DNA of 64,000 bases from Teichococcus coralli (GCF_009829925.1 NZ_SNVJ01000005.1:217541-281540), one strand, 5' to 3'; counted from the stretch's first letter, positions 35,267 to 44,264 are shown. Numbers and translations: made by a program. The notes: a model not told the origin generated them from the letters alone.

Positions 35267-36277
35267 TCAGAGCAGCCCGGCCTGGGTCATCAGCGCCACC
35301 ACCGCCCTGCTGTTGAGGGTGGAGGGATCGACGGCCGGGGCCTGCAACTTCTCCATCGGCTCCAGGGCGGGGTTGGCCGGGGTGCCAGCCGCGACCGGAT
35401 ATTCGAAGGAGTTGTCACGCAGCACCGCCTGCCCGGCGGGACCGGCGATCCACCGCACGAAGGCTTCGGCCTGCGGCCGCCGCTTGCTCGATGCCAGAAC
35501 GCCGCCGCCCGAGATGCTGAGGAAAGCGCCCGGATCCTGGTGGCGGAAATAATGCAGCGCGAGGTTGTTGCTGTTCTCGCCGGTGCGCGCGCGGTCGCCC
35601 GCGAAATAGTAGTGATAGATGACGGCGCTATCGACCTGGCCGGCATTGACCGCCTTCATGGCGACGCTGTTGCCCCGGAAGGTCACGACATTCTGTTTCA
35701 TGCCCCGCAGCCAGGCCAGGGTCGCCGCCTCGCCCTTCAGCTGGAGCATGGCGCTGACGATCGCCTGGAAGTCCGCTCCGGCGGGCGACGCGCCCCAACG
35801 GCCCTTCCAGGCGGGGTCGGCGAGATCCATCAGGGACGAGGGAAGCTGCGCCGGGGTCAGGCGCCGCGTGTCATAGGCCAGAACGGTGCTGCGGGCGGCG
35901 ATGCCGGTCCAGCGGCCGGTGGAAGGGCGGAAATGCTGCGGCACCAGCGCGAGCGTGGCGGGGTCGAGCGGGGCGAAGAGGCCCGCCCCTTCCACCAGCG
36001 CCATCGCCGGGGAGTTCTCGGTCAGGAAGACGTCGGCGGGAGAGGCGCTGCCTTCCTGCACGATCTGGTTGGCTAGCTCGACGTCGCCGCCGTCGCGCTG
36101 CGTCACCGCGATGCCTGTCTCACGCGAGAAGGCCGCGGCCCAGGCCTTGGTCAGGCTGGCGTGCTGCGCGTTGTAGACCACGATCCTGTCGCCCTCTTGC
36201 GCGCGCGGCGCCCGCAAGGGAAGCGAGGACACGCCAAGTCCGACAAGGGCGGCAAACCCGCGGCGGGAAATCGTCAT
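35267..36277 (-). CDS. Iron(III) ABC transporter substrate-binding protein, FbpA-like
   Basis: A periplasmic Fe3+ binding protein of 336 residues. The twin-arginine-like signal SRRGFAAL leads to a cut near residue 26. The mature protein begins IVVYNAQHASLTKAWAAAF and has ADVFLTENSPAM, LTPAQLPSSLMDLADPAWKG (in part SLMDLADPAWKG) and the adjacent-tyrosine iron site IYHYYFAG seen in FbpA-type transferrin-like proteins. It is the first gene of the operon and lies about 90 bp downstream of a strong Fur-box match. Confidence 0.92.
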   Translation of the reverse strand: MTISRRGFAALVGLGVSSLPLRAPRAQEGDRIVVYNAQHASLTKAWAAAFSRETGIAVTQRDGGDVELANQIVQEGSASPADVFLTENSPAMALVEGAGLFAPLDPATLALVPQHFRPSTGRWTGIAARSTVLAYDTRRLTPAQLPSSLMDLADPAWKGRWGASPAGADFQAIVSAMLQLKGEAATLAWLRGMKQNVVTFRGNSVAMKAVNAGQVDSAVIYHYYFAGDRARTGENSNNLALHYFRHQDPGAFLSISGGGVLASSKRRPQAEAFVRWIAGPAGQAVLRDNSFEYPVAAGTPANPALEPMEKLQAPAVDPSTLNSRAVVALMTQAGLL

Positions 36278-36365
36278 CGGAAACCCCTCAGGCGTTCGAT
36301 TGGCAGGGCTGGGCGATCAAGGGCCGCAGCGAAGTAGAGGATCGCGGGGAGGGGGTCAAGCTACT

Positions 36366-36384
36366 GATTATTATAATCATTCGC
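36366..36384 (-). promoter_or_regulatory. Fur box upstream of the iron-transport operon
   Basis: GATTATTATAATCATTCGC matches the 19-bp Fur consensus GATAATGATAATCATTATC at 15 positions. It is in AT-rich sequence about 90 bases upstream of the fbpA-like start, correctly placed for iron-repressed transcription of the three-gene importer. A Fur/Mur-like paralogue binding the same site cannot be excluded. Confidence 0.7.
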
Positions 36385-36464
36385 AAGTAACCTGGCGCAA
36401 CGCCTGGAGTGACGCGCCTGAGGCCCATGATCAGCGCGAGCCGCCCGGCGCCTGACCAGGACCG

Positions 36465-36578
36465 CGGGAGGGGCGCCCGGCTCGCCCGGGTGAGGAGCAG
36501 CATGCGGTCGAGGGCGCGCGTGTCGCCCTCGCTCATTTCGCCCGCCCGGGCGAGAAAGAGCCAGGCCGCACCCGCTGC
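36465..36578 (-). pseudogene. Possible ISL3-family transposase scrap
   Basis: The minus-strand frame reads AAWLFLARAGEMSEGDTRAL, resembling the C-terminal region of ISL3 transposases (AWLLL, then acidic, then EExALLxxLL). It is only about 38 codons with no catalytic residues, no inverted repeats and unrelated sequence either side. It lies among other degraded elements, which makes a transposon remnant plausible but not proven. Confidence 0.3.
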
Positions 36579-36673
36579 GCCGCGGAGCAGCCCGATCGGC
36601 CGGTACTCCCGGCTGATAACCCGCTTCACGGCCGCGGCACTTGGCGCATCCTCATCCCCGGCTTCTCGGTCGC

Positions 36674-36781
36674 CTAGAGCGGATCCCATTCCGATGGCAT
36701 CATCGGGACGGGTGAAGATGTGCGTCAAAACAGACGGCTAGAGCATTTCCCGTGAGCCAGAGCGAAGGGATAATGCTCTAG
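36674..36781. repeat. Pair of intergenic palindromic elements
   Basis: Two imperfect palindromes separated by gtgcgtcaaaacagacgg. The first has arms 36685-36696 and 36701-36712, two mismatches in 12. The second, 36739-36780, runs from TAGAGCATT to AATGCTCTA with GC-rich pairing inside. Both begin TAGAGC. This architecture, with a TTTTGACGCA-like linker, recurs as a dispersed intergenic repeat in alphaproteobacteria (known from memory). Possible roles are transcript ends, nuclease or protein sites. Confidence 0.7.
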
Positions 36782-37297
36782 GCGCGGCCTGGGCCGATCC
36801 CTTCGCGCGAGAGGAGGGGAAGCCACGGCGTGACGCGGAGGCCACGTTCCTCCCGCCCGGACGCGCCCAGTTCCAACGCGGCGTCGTGCAGCTTCGCCAC
36901 CGCCGCGACCAGCGCGAGGCCCAGGCCGCTGCCGCCGTCCGAGCGGCTCGGATCCAGGCGGTGGAAGGGCCGCAGTACCTGCCCACGCGCGTCGGGGGGA
37001 ATGCCCGGCCTATCGTCCTCGACGCTCTGCTCCGGGCCGGACTGTCTCCTGGAGTCTGAGACCCGAACCACGATGAGCGTCCCCGGCGGCGTGTCGCGCA
37101 GCGCGTTTTCCAGCAGGTTTGCCGGCGATTGCATCAGCAACTCGCGGTCGCCGCGCGCCGTCACGCCCGGTGCGACGGAGGTGGCCAGGGTGATGCCCGC
37201 CGTCCTCGGCCAAAAGGCCATAGGCCTCCGCCAGATCGGTGGCGATGGCGGAGAGGCCGACCGGCGCGAAGGCGGCGCGGCGCGCCCCGGCCACGAC
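36778..37297 (-). pseudogene. Frameshifted, N-terminally truncated histidine kinase remnant
   Basis: Only the C-terminal part of a sensor kinase is recognisable, split over two frames. The upstream frame (37294 down to about 37196) reads FAPVGLSAIATDLAEAYGLL, the region after the H-box. A single extra G near 37195 shifts it, and the reading continues in the other frame with GDRELLMQSPANLLENALRD (N-box), EDDRPGIPPDARGQ and GGSGLGLALVAAVAKLH (G-boxes). The sensor, membrane and phospho-His regions are absent. It lies between the palindromic repeats and the P-type ATPase stop. A response regulator partner is not visible. Confidence 0.7.
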
Positions 37298-37381
37298 CTG
37301 ATGCTTGGGGGCATGGCGCCCTGGCTCAACCAGGCAGCCCCGAAGCCACGGCCGTGCGCCAGCCGCCGCCGGAGCGCCCGA

Positions 37382-39901
37382 TCATGCCGCGGGCTTCCAC
37401 GCCAGCAGCCGCAGCGCGTTCAGGGTCACCAGCACCGTGGCTCCGGTATCCGCCATGATGGCGGGCCAGAGGCCGGTGATGCCGCCCAGGGTGGTGACGA
37501 GGAACAGGCCCTTGAGCCCGACCGCGAGGGCGACGTTGGTCTTCACGTTTGCCATGGTGGCGCGCGACAGGCTCACCAGCTCGGCGATGCCCGTCGTGCG
37601 GTCCTTGAGGACGGCGGCTTGGGCGGTTTCCAGCGCCACGTCCGTGCCGCCGCCCATCGCCACGCCGACCGAGGCGGCGGCGAGCGCCGGAGCGTCGTTG
37701 ATGCCGTCGCCCACCATGACCACCGCTCCGGAGGAGCGAAGGGCGGCGATCTCCCGCAGCTTGTCCTGCGGCAGCAGCCCGGCCTTCACCTCGAGCCCGA
37801 TATGCCTGCCGATGGCCGCGCCGGTGCGGGCATTGTCGCCGGTGAGCATCACCGAGCGGACACCCAGCCTCGACAGCGCAGCCACGCCGGAGGCGGCATC
37901 CGCCCGCGGCTCGTCCCGCAGGGCCAGAACGCCCGCGGCCGCGCCATCGGCGACCACCACCACGGCCGTCTTGCCCTCCGCCTCAAGCTGGGGGATGGCC
38001 TCGGACAGCGCGCCGAGCGCCGCACCCGCTTCCGCCGCGTGACGCGGACTGCCCACGCTGACCTCGCGGCCGTCCACCGTCGCGGTGACCGCCCGGCCGG
38101 GAATGGCGCCGTGGCTGGCCGCCGCGGGCGCCGCGATGCCGCGCGCCTCGGCTTCGGCCATGACGGCCTTGGCGAGCGGATGGGACGAGCCCTGCTCGGC
38201 GCCCGCCGCGAGAGCCAGCACCTCGTCCCCAGAGAAGCCTGGCGCGGGCAGGATATCGGTCACCCTGGGCTGGCCTTCGGTCAGCGTGCCAGTCTTGTCG
38301 AAGGCGACGGTCCGGGCGGCGCCGATCTCCTCCAGCGCGGCGCCGCCCTTGATGAGCAGCCCGCGGCGGGCGCCCGCCGACAGGCCGGAGGCCATGGCGG
38401 CGGGAACCGAGATCACCAGCGCGCAGGGGCAGGCGATGAGCAGCACCGCCAGCCCGCGATAGACGCTGGTCCACCAGTCCCAGCCCAGCAGGAGGGGCGG
38501 CACGAGGATGACCAGCAGGGAAACCCCCATCGCGCCCGGCGTCCACCAGGTCGAGAAGCGCTCGATGAAGCGCTGGGTCGGCGCGCGGGAGGCGGTCGCC
38601 TCCTCCACCATGCGGATGATGCGGGCGATGGTGTTGTCGGCGGCGGCGCGGGAGACCCGCACCCGCAGCGCCCCGTCGGCGTTGATGGAGCCCGCCACCA
38701 CGGCCTCGCCGGGGCCGCGCGAGACCGGCACGCTCTCGCCGGTGACCGGGCTTTCGTCGAGGGCGGACCGGCCATCCGCGATGGTGCCGTCGCAGGGCAC
38801 GCGGTCGCCAGGGCGGACGAGGACAAGGTCGCCCACGGACAGGGAGGCGGATGGCACCGGCTCGGCCGCGCCGTCGGCCCGAAGGCGAAGCGCGGTGCGC
38901 GGCATCAGCCCACCCAGCGCCTTGATGCCTGCCCGGGCACGCCCCGCCGCCACGTTCTCCAGCAACTCGCCGATGGCGAAGAGGAGCACCACCACCGCCG
39001 CCTCCTCGGCCGCGCCGATGACGGCGGCGCCGATGGCGGCCGTGACCATCAGGGTCTCGATGGAAAAGGGCGAGCCCACGCGCGCCAGGGCGAAGGCCCG
39101 GCGGCCAAAGGGCAGCACCGCCAAGGCGGTGGCGGCCAGGAACAGCGGATAGGTCCAGCGGTCCGGCAGGACCAGGGACAGGGCACAGGCGCCGAGGACC
39201 AGGGCGCCGAGCAGCCAGACCAGGCGGGCCTTGCCGGTGGCGTACCAGTGCCTGGTGGCGTCGGCCGGGTCCTCATGGTCGGCATGGGAGTGGCCGAAGG
39301 CGCCGCCGTGGCTATGCGCTTGGTGATCGTGGCCCGGATGGTCGCGCGCATGGCCCGCGTGGTCATGCCCGCAGCAGCCATCGTGGTCATGATGGTGCGA
39401 TGGGTGCGGTGCGGCACCCGCTGGCCGCTCCTTCACCGGCAGGGGTTGCGCCGTGTAGCCCAGCGCGGCGAGCGAGCGCTGGATGGCGGCCGTGTCCGTC
39501 CGGCCCGGCTCCAGCCGGAGGGTCAGCCGCTCCGCCATCAGGTTCACCGAGACGTCCGAGACGCCGGGCAGGCGCTTCATCGCGGTCTCCACCTTCGCCA
39601 CGCAGGAGGCACAGTCCATGCCCTCCACATGCCAGGCGAGGGGCGGGGGCGCTTGCGCGGCCTCCAGCCGGGTGGCCTTGAAGCTCAGCGCCGCGACCTG
39701 CTGCTCGAGCACCTCGGGAGTGGTGACGCCAGGCGCCAGGGTCGCCCTCAGCCGTTCCGCCATCAGGTTCACACTGACCTCACGGACGCCGGGCAGACGC
39801 GAGACCGCCTTCTCGACCTTGGCGACGCAGGAGGCGCAGTCCATGCCGTCCACGCGCCAGGTGACCTGCCTCTCGCTACTCTCGCTCCCGGTGCCGTCCA
39901 T
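37382..39901 (-). CDS. zntA: Heavy-metal P1B-type ATPase (Zn/Cd/Pb exporter, ZntA-like)
   Basis: An inner-membrane metal efflux pump of 839 residues. Two N-terminal heavy-metal-binding domains each carry GMDCASC. A long His/Cys-rich linker follows (HHHDHDGCCGHDHAGH). Then comes the TGES actuator motif, the intramembrane CPC (IACPCALVISVP), the DKTGTLTEG phosphorylation site, SSHPL, and GDGINDAPAL. The start is ATG 39901, with AGGAGG 6-7 bases upstream. The in-frame TTG at 39958 is inside the MerR-type promoter and is rejected. ZntA-type metal choice is inferred from the motifs and the regulator site; substrates may include Zn, Cd, Pb or Co. Confidence 0.92.
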   Translation of the reverse strand: MDGTGSESSERQVTWRVDGMDCASCVAKVEKAVSRLPGVREVSVNLMAERLRATLAPGVTTPEVLEQQVAALSFKATRLEAAQAPPPLAWHVEGMDCASCVAKVETAMKRLPGVSDVSVNLMAERLTLRLEPGRTDTAAIQRSLAALGYTAQPLPVKERPAGAAPHPSHHHDHDGCCGHDHAGHARDHPGHDHQAHSHGGAFGHSHADHEDPADATRHWYATGKARLVWLLGALVLGACALSLVLPDRWTYPLFLAATALAVLPFGRRAFALARVGSPFSIETLMVTAAIGAAVIGAAEEAAVVVLLFAIGELLENVAAGRARAGIKALGGLMPRTALRLRADGAAEPVPSASLSVGDLVLVRPGDRVPCDGTIADGRSALDESPVTGESVPVSRGPGEAVVAGSINADGALRVRVSRAAADNTIARIIRMVEEATASRAPTQRFIERFSTWWTPGAMGVSLLVILVPPLLLGWDWWTSVYRGLAVLLIACPCALVISVPAAMASGLSAGARRGLLIKGGAALEEIGAARTVAFDKTGTLTEGQPRVTDILPAPGFSGDEVLALAAGAEQGSSHPLAKAVMAEAEARGIAAPAAASHGAIPGRAVTATVDGREVSVGSPRHAAEAGAALGALSEAIPQLEAEGKTAVVVVADGAAAGVLALRDEPRADAASGVAALSRLGVRSVMLTGDNARTGAAIGRHIGLEVKAGLLPQDKLREIAALRSSGAVVMVGDGINDAPALAAASVGVAMGGGTDVALETAQAAVLKDRTTGIAELVSLSRATMANVKTNVALAVGLKGLFLVTTLGGITGLWPAIMADTGATVLVTLNALRLLAWKPAA

Positions 39902-39927
39902 CGCCTGGCCTCCTGCTGACGGCTCCC

Positions 39928-39958
39928 CAGATACGACCTCCAGCCACTGGAGGTTCAA
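39928..39958 (-). promoter_or_regulatory. MerR-class metal-responsive promoter of zntA
   Basis: On the minus strand, -35 TTGAAC (39958-39953) and -10 TATCTG (39933-39928) are separated by 19 bases, the overlong spacing typical of MerR-family promoters. The spacer region holds the palindrome ACCTCCAGTGGCTGGAGGT (39954-39936), similar to CueR/ZntR/CadR sites. Transcription would begin near 39920, giving a 5' leader of about 20 bases. No merR-type gene is adjacent, so the regulator is encoded elsewhere. Confidence 0.75.
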
Positions 39959-40018
39959 GGGGTCAATCGTCCGAAGGCGGGATCTTCAGGCAATTCGCGT
40001 CCTGACCCGGCGTGACCG

Positions 40019-42004
40019 TCAGGCGTCCACCGCCTCCAGATCCAGCCGCGCGGCATTCTCCTGGATGAAGCGGAAGCGCAGCTCCGGCTTGCGTCCCATC
40101 AGCGCCTCGATCAGTTCCGAGGTCGAGGCGCGCTCCTCCGCCGGCAGCACCACCTTGAGCAAGGTCCGCTTGCGCGGGTCCATGGTGGTCTCCTTCAACG
40201 AGGCGGGAGGCATCTCGCCCAACCCCTTGAAGCGGCTGACTTCAACCCGCTGATTCGGCTTGAAGGCCTTCTTCAGCAGCTTCTCGCGCTCCGCATCGTC
40301 CATCGCGTAGACGGTCTTGCCCGCCGTCGCCAGCCGGTAGAGCGGCGGCTGCGCGAGGTAGACCCGCTCCTGCCGCACCAGCTCCGGCAGCTCCTTGTAG
40401 AAGAAGGTCATCAGCAGCGCCGCGATGTGGGCGCCGTCCACGTCGGCGTCGGTCATGATGACGACCCGGCCATAGCGCAGGCGCTTGGGATCGAAGCGCT
40501 CCCCGGCGCCGCAGCCCAGCGCCTCGATGAGGTCCTTCAGCTCCTGGTTCTGCCGCAGCTTGTCGGCGCTGGCGGAAGCGACGTTCAGGATCTTGCCGCG
40601 CAACGGCAGCACCGCCTGGGTCTCGCGGTCGCGCGCCTGCTTGGCCGAGCCGCCCGCGGAGTCGCCTTCCACCAGGAACAGCTCGGTGCCCTCGGCTGCC
40701 TCGCGCGAGCAATCCGCGAGCTTGCCGGGCAGGCGCAGGCGGCGGGTCGCGGTCTTGCGCGGCGTGTCCTTCTGCTCGCGGCGGCGGATGCGATCCTCCG
40801 CGCGGTCGATGGCATAGGCCAGCAGGTTGTCCGCCCGGCCGGGGTCGCCCGCCAGCCAGTGGTCGAAGTGGTCGCGCAGTCCGGCCTCGACGAGGCGGGA
40901 GGCCTCCGGGCTGGTCAGCTTGTCCTTGGTCTGGCCCTGGAACTGCGGTTCGCGGACGAAGATGGAAAGCATGCCTGCCAGCCCGCCGAAAAGATCCTCG
41001 GCGGTGACGTTGCCGGCGCGCTTCTCCTTCTTCAGCTCGCCATAGGCGCGCAGGCCCTTCACCAGCGCGCCGCGCAGCCCAGCCTCATGCGTGCCGCCGA
41101 GCGGGGTCGGGATGGTGTTGGCGTAGGTGTTCAGGAAGCCTTCGCCCTGCTCCAGCCAGGTCACCGCCCACTCGGCGCGGCCAGCACCCTGCGGAAAGGT
41201 GACCTCGCCGGCCCAGGGAGCGGGAATGACGGGGCTGCGGCCCTCCACGGCGGCGGCCAGGAAGTCCGAGAGGCCGCCGGGAAAGTGCAGCGTGGCCTGG
41301 GCTGGCGTCTCCGTTTCCTGGCCTTTCGGAACCAGGGCCGGGTCACAGGACCAGCGGATCTCGACGCCGCGGAACAGATAGGCCTTGGAGCGGCAGAGGC
41401 GGAACAGCCGGGGGGCGGAGAACTGCAGGGGTCCGAAGATCTCGGGGTCCGGCTTGAAGCGGATCGTGGTTCCGCGCCGGTTGTGCACCGCCCCCGCGTT
41501 CTTCAGCTTGGCGAGCGGCTTGCCGCGCGAATAGGCCTGGGTGAACAGGGTGCGGTCGCGCGCGACCTCGACCTCCAGCCGCTCGGCGAGGGCGTTCACC
41601 ACCGAGCTGCCGACGCCGTGCAGGCCGCCGGAGGTGTCATAGGCCTTGCCGGAGAACTTGCCGCCCGAGTGCAGGGTGGTGAGGATTACCTCCAGTGCCG
41701 AGAGCTTGGGGAATTTCGGGTGCGGATCGGTCGGGATGCCGCGGCCGTTGTCGCGGACGGTCAGGTAGTTCCCGGCCTCCAGCGTCACCTCGATGCGGTC
41801 GGCATGGCCGGCCACCGCCTCGTCCATGGCGTTGTCCAGCACCTCGGCGGCCAGATGGTGCAGCGCGTTCTCGTCCGTGCCGCCGATATACATGCCGGGA
41901 CGGCGCCGGACGGGCTCAAGCCCCTCCAGCACCTCGATGTCCTTGGCCGAGTAGGTCGCCGCGGCCTGCGCCTTGGCCGCGCGGCCGCCGAAGAGATCGT
42001 TCAT
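40019..42004 (-). CDS. parE: DNA topoisomerase IV subunit B
   Basis: ATPase subunit of topoisomerase IV, which decatenates daughter chromosomes. The 661-residue product has the GHKL ATP site (LDNAMDEAVAG, DNGRGIPT, GGLHGVGSSVVNAL), the transducer domain, the TOPRIM motif LVEGDSAGGSAKQ with DADVDG, and the C-terminal FKGLGEMPP. Length and the absence of the gyrase-specific insertions favour ParE over GyrB. It is upstream of zntA on the same strand, but the MerR promoter separates them. Confidence 0.93.
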   Translation of the reverse strand: MNDLFGGRAAKAQAAATYSAKDIEVLEGLEPVRRRPGMYIGGTDENALHHLAAEVLDNAMDEAVAGHADRIEVTLEAGNYLTVRDNGRGIPTDPHPKFPKLSALEVILTTLHSGGKFSGKAYDTSGGLHGVGSSVVNALAERLEVEVARDRTLFTQAYSRGKPLAKLKNAGAVHNRRGTTIRFKPDPEIFGPLQFSAPRLFRLCRSKAYLFRGVEIRWSCDPALVPKGQETETPAQATLHFPGGLSDFLAAAVEGRSPVIPAPWAGEVTFPQGAGRAEWAVTWLEQGEGFLNTYANTIPTPLGGTHEAGLRGALVKGLRAYGELKKEKRAGNVTAEDLFGGLAGMLSIFVREPQFQGQTKDKLTSPEASRLVEAGLRDHFDHWLAGDPGRADNLLAYAIDRAEDRIRRREQKDTPRKTATRRLRLPGKLADCSREAAEGTELFLVEGDSAGGSAKQARDRETQAVLPLRGKILNVASASADKLRQNQELKDLIEALGCGAGERFDPKRLRYGRVVIMTDADVDGAHIAALLMTFFYKELPELVRQERVYLAQPPLYRLATAGKTVYAMDDAEREKLLKKAFKPNQRVEVSRFKGLGEMPPASLKETTMDPRKRTLLKVVLPAEERASTSELIEALMGRKPELRFRFIQENAARLDLEAVDA

Positions 42005-42099
42005 GTCTTGTTCACACCCCTGGCGGGCAACCTAGCCAATGGGGGTGGGGGGCTGCAACCCCAAGCGGAGAGGGAGGGGCATGCCCTCCCTCGCGGCGC

Positions 42100-42588
42100 T
42101 CACTTCTCCTGAAGATGCGCTTCCAGCATCCACAGCTTCTTGTCGAGGTCGCGCGAGAGGCCGGTCAGCAGATCGGCGGTGTCGGCATCGCCGGCATCGT
42201 CGGTGCTGTCGATGCCCTCGCGGACGGACTTGCCGAGATTGGCGAAGCGGTCCGCCAGCTCCTTCACATGGTCCAGCGTGTAGGTCGTCTGCTGCGAGTA
42301 GGGGGCGAGGCGGCTTTTCTCGGCGACGATCTGGCTGGTGCCGTCCGGCGTGCCGCCGAGCTGCACCAGGCGCTCCGCCACCTCGTCCGCCGTGGCGAAG
42401 AGCTCGTTGTAGAATTGCTCCAGCATCTCGTGCAGGCCGATGAAGTTCGGGCCCTTCATGGTCCAGTGCGCCATGCGGACGGCGTTGGTCAGGTCGATCA
42501 TGTCGGTCAGCGTGCCGTTCAGCACGTTGACCGAAGCCTTCCTGATGTTCTCGCCAAGGTCGTTGCGGGTGCGGTGCAGGGAAGCCAT
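42100..42588 (-). CDS. dps: Dps-family DNA-protecting ferritin-like protein
   Basis: A 162-residue Dps protein: a 12-mer that binds DNA and oxidises Fe2+ with peroxide, protecting in stress or stationary phase. The ferroxidase segment HWTMKGPNFIGLHEMLEQF includes the conserved His and the Asp/Glu ligands; LYNELFATADEVAERLVQLG-like sequence follows (YNELFATADEVAERLVQLGG here in part). ATG at 42588 has GGAGG 6 bases upstream. Confidence 0.93.
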   Translation of the reverse strand: MASLHRTRNDLGENIRKASVNVLNGTLTDMIDLTNAVRMAHWTMKGPNFIGLHEMLEQFYNELFATADEVAERLVQLGGTPDGTSQIVAEKSRLAPYSQQTTYTLDHVKELADRFANLGKSVREGIDSTDDAGDADTADLLTGLSRDLDKKLWMLEAHLQEK

Positions 42589-42665
42589 CGTCAATCCTCC
42601 TGTCTGGTTCCGGAAACGCCATGCCCAGGCTCGGGTTGCCGAGCGCCAGGTGAGGCTGGCGCGGG

Positions 42666-44264
42666 TCAGGGGAGCCGGTGAATGTAGCGCACCGCCTTCG
42701 GTCCGGTTTCGCCTTGATGCAGCGCAGCCGCCCGGCCGATCGCCGCATGGTCGTCCGGACCCAGCCGGCTCTGCTCGCGCAGGTGCTCGTTCCAGTTCTC
42801 CACCGCCCACAGCTCCACCCACCGCTCGGGATAGGCGATGTCCTCGCAAAGCTGCCAGTTGAGGGCACCGCTGCGCAGCCGCGCCCGGCGCACCTCCGCC
42901 ATGGCCGCGAGAAAGGCGCCGCGGTCCTGCGGGCGGATATGGTAGCGCACCACCTCCAGCAGCCGGCCGCGGCCCTGCGCCAAAAGGGGGGCAAGCTCCG
43001 GTGCCGGCTCCTCGGGGCGCAGCGGCGCGGCGGGCGCTGCTTCGGCGGCGGCCTCGGCGCCCAGTGTCCAGCGCCGCATCACCAGGGCGGCCACGCCGCC
43101 CGCGCCGCCGAAGCCCAGCAAGGCCCAGTGCACGCCGATGATGGTGCCGAGCCAGCCCGCCAGGGCCGACCCGAAGGCGAGGGCCCCGAAGAAGGAAAGC
43201 TGATAAATGCCGATCGCCCGCGCCCGCACCCAGGCCGGCGCCACCATCTGCGCCGCGGCCTGGAGCGTGCTGGAGGCGCTGATCCAGGCGCTGCCATAGA
43301 GCAGCATTCCGAGGCCAACCGGCGCCCAGTGGCGGCCGAACCCCAGCAACACCAACGCGGCGGCGGCGGCGAGCGAGGCGAGAACAACCAGATCCCCCCG
43401 GTTCACCCGCGCCCGCAGGCGCGGCAGCAGCAACCCGCCGGCCACGGCGCCGATGCCCATCGCCGCCAGCAGCATCCCGAAGGCTTCGGGGCCGAGGCCC
43501 AGCCGTTCCCGCACCACCAGCGGCAGCAGGCCCCACATGGCCGAGCCGAAGAAGAAGAACACCACCGCCCGCAGGATGATCCGCCGCAGCGCGGGAGAGG
43601 CGGCCACGAAGCGCATCCCTGCCCGCATGGCGGAAAGGAAATGCTCCTTCGGCAGGGTGCGCGGCGCCTCCTCCCGCCGCCAGGCCACCAGCGCCAGGAT
43701 CAGCACCAGGAAGCAGGCGGCGTTGAAGGCGAAGGCGGCCTGCGTGCCCGCCAACCCGATGACGAAGCCGCCCAGCGCCGGCCCCACCGCCCGCGCCAGG
43801 TTGAAGCCGATGCCGTTGAGCACGATGGCCTGGGTGAGATCCTCGCGCGGCACCAGTTCGGGCGTGGTGGCGGCCCAGGCCGGGAAGTTCATGGCGCTGC
43901 CGGCGCCGATACCGAAGGTGAGCGCCAGCAGCCCCCAGGGACCGAGCAGGCCGGTGGCGGTGAGGATGCAGAGCACAAGGCCCATCAGGCACATCCAGCT
44001 CTGCGCGAAGATCAGGTAGCGGCGCCGGTCCACGATGTCCGCCAGGGCGCCGGTCGGGAGCGCGAGCAGGAACACCGGCAGCATCGAGGCGGCCTGCACC
44101 AGGCTGACCATCAGCGGCGAGGGATCCAGGCTGGTCATGAGCCAGCCGGCACCGGTGTTCTGGACCCACATGCCGGTGTTGCTGGCCAGGCTGGCGGTCC
44201 AGAGGTTGCGGAAGGTGGCGTGCCGGAGCGGCGCGAAGGCCGAGGTAGGGGCGGGATCTTGCAT
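42666..44264 (-). CDS. MFS transporter with C-terminal extension (EntS-like)
   Basis: A 532-residue MFS exporter of the MFS_3/EntS type. About twelve helices, with GAGWLMTSLDPSPLMVSLVQ and VDRRRYLIFAQ (the A-like loop), are followed by a 120-residue C-terminal soluble domain (EVVRYHIRPQDRGAFLAAMA, WVELWAVENWNEHL), which resembles an antibiotic-biosynthesis-monooxygenase fold. Related proteins export siderophores or drugs. The ATG at 44264 is preferred over a TTG four codons upstream. Confidence 0.85.
   Translation of the reverse strand: MQDPAPTSAFAPLRHATFRNLWTASLASNTGMWVQNTGAGWLMTSLDPSPLMVSLVQAASMLPVFLLALPTGALADIVDRRRYLIFAQSWMCLMGLVLCILTATGLLGPWGLLALTFGIGAGSAMNFPAWAATTPELVPREDLTQAIVLNGIGFNLARAVGPALGGFVIGLAGTQAAFAFNAACFLVLILALVAWRREEAPRTLPKEHFLSAMRAGMRFVAASPALRRIILRAVVFFFFGSAMWGLLPLVVRERLGLGPEAFGMLLAAMGIGAVAGGLLLPRLRARVNRGDLVVLASLAAAAALVLLGFGRHWAPVGLGMLLYGSAWISASSTLQAAAQMVAPAWVRARAIGIYQLSFFGALAFGSALAGWLGTIIGVHWALLGFGGAGGVAALVMRRWTLGAEAAAEAAPAAPLRPEEPAPELAPLLAQGRGRLLEVVRYHIRPQDRGAFLAAMAEVRRARLRSGALNWQLCEDIAYPERWVELWAVENWNEHLREQSRLGPDDHAAIGRAAALHQGETGPKAVRYIHRLP

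Noticed and set aside
36288..36728. 146-codon minus-strand frame as an intact gene
   Set aside because: Only a short segment resembles a transposase; the rest is unrelated and contains the Fur box and palindromic region.
36830..39919. Plus-strand open frame of about 1000 codons opposite zntA
   Set aside because: Shadow of the P-type ATPase; composition is reverse-complement artefact.
37382..39958. TTG at 39958 as zntA start
   Set aside because: It lies within the MerR-type -35 element; the ATG at 39901 has AGGAGG and matches the family N-terminus.
40427..42112. Plus-strand open frame opposite parE
   Set aside because: Shadow frame; the minus strand encodes a complete topoisomerase subunit with all motifs.
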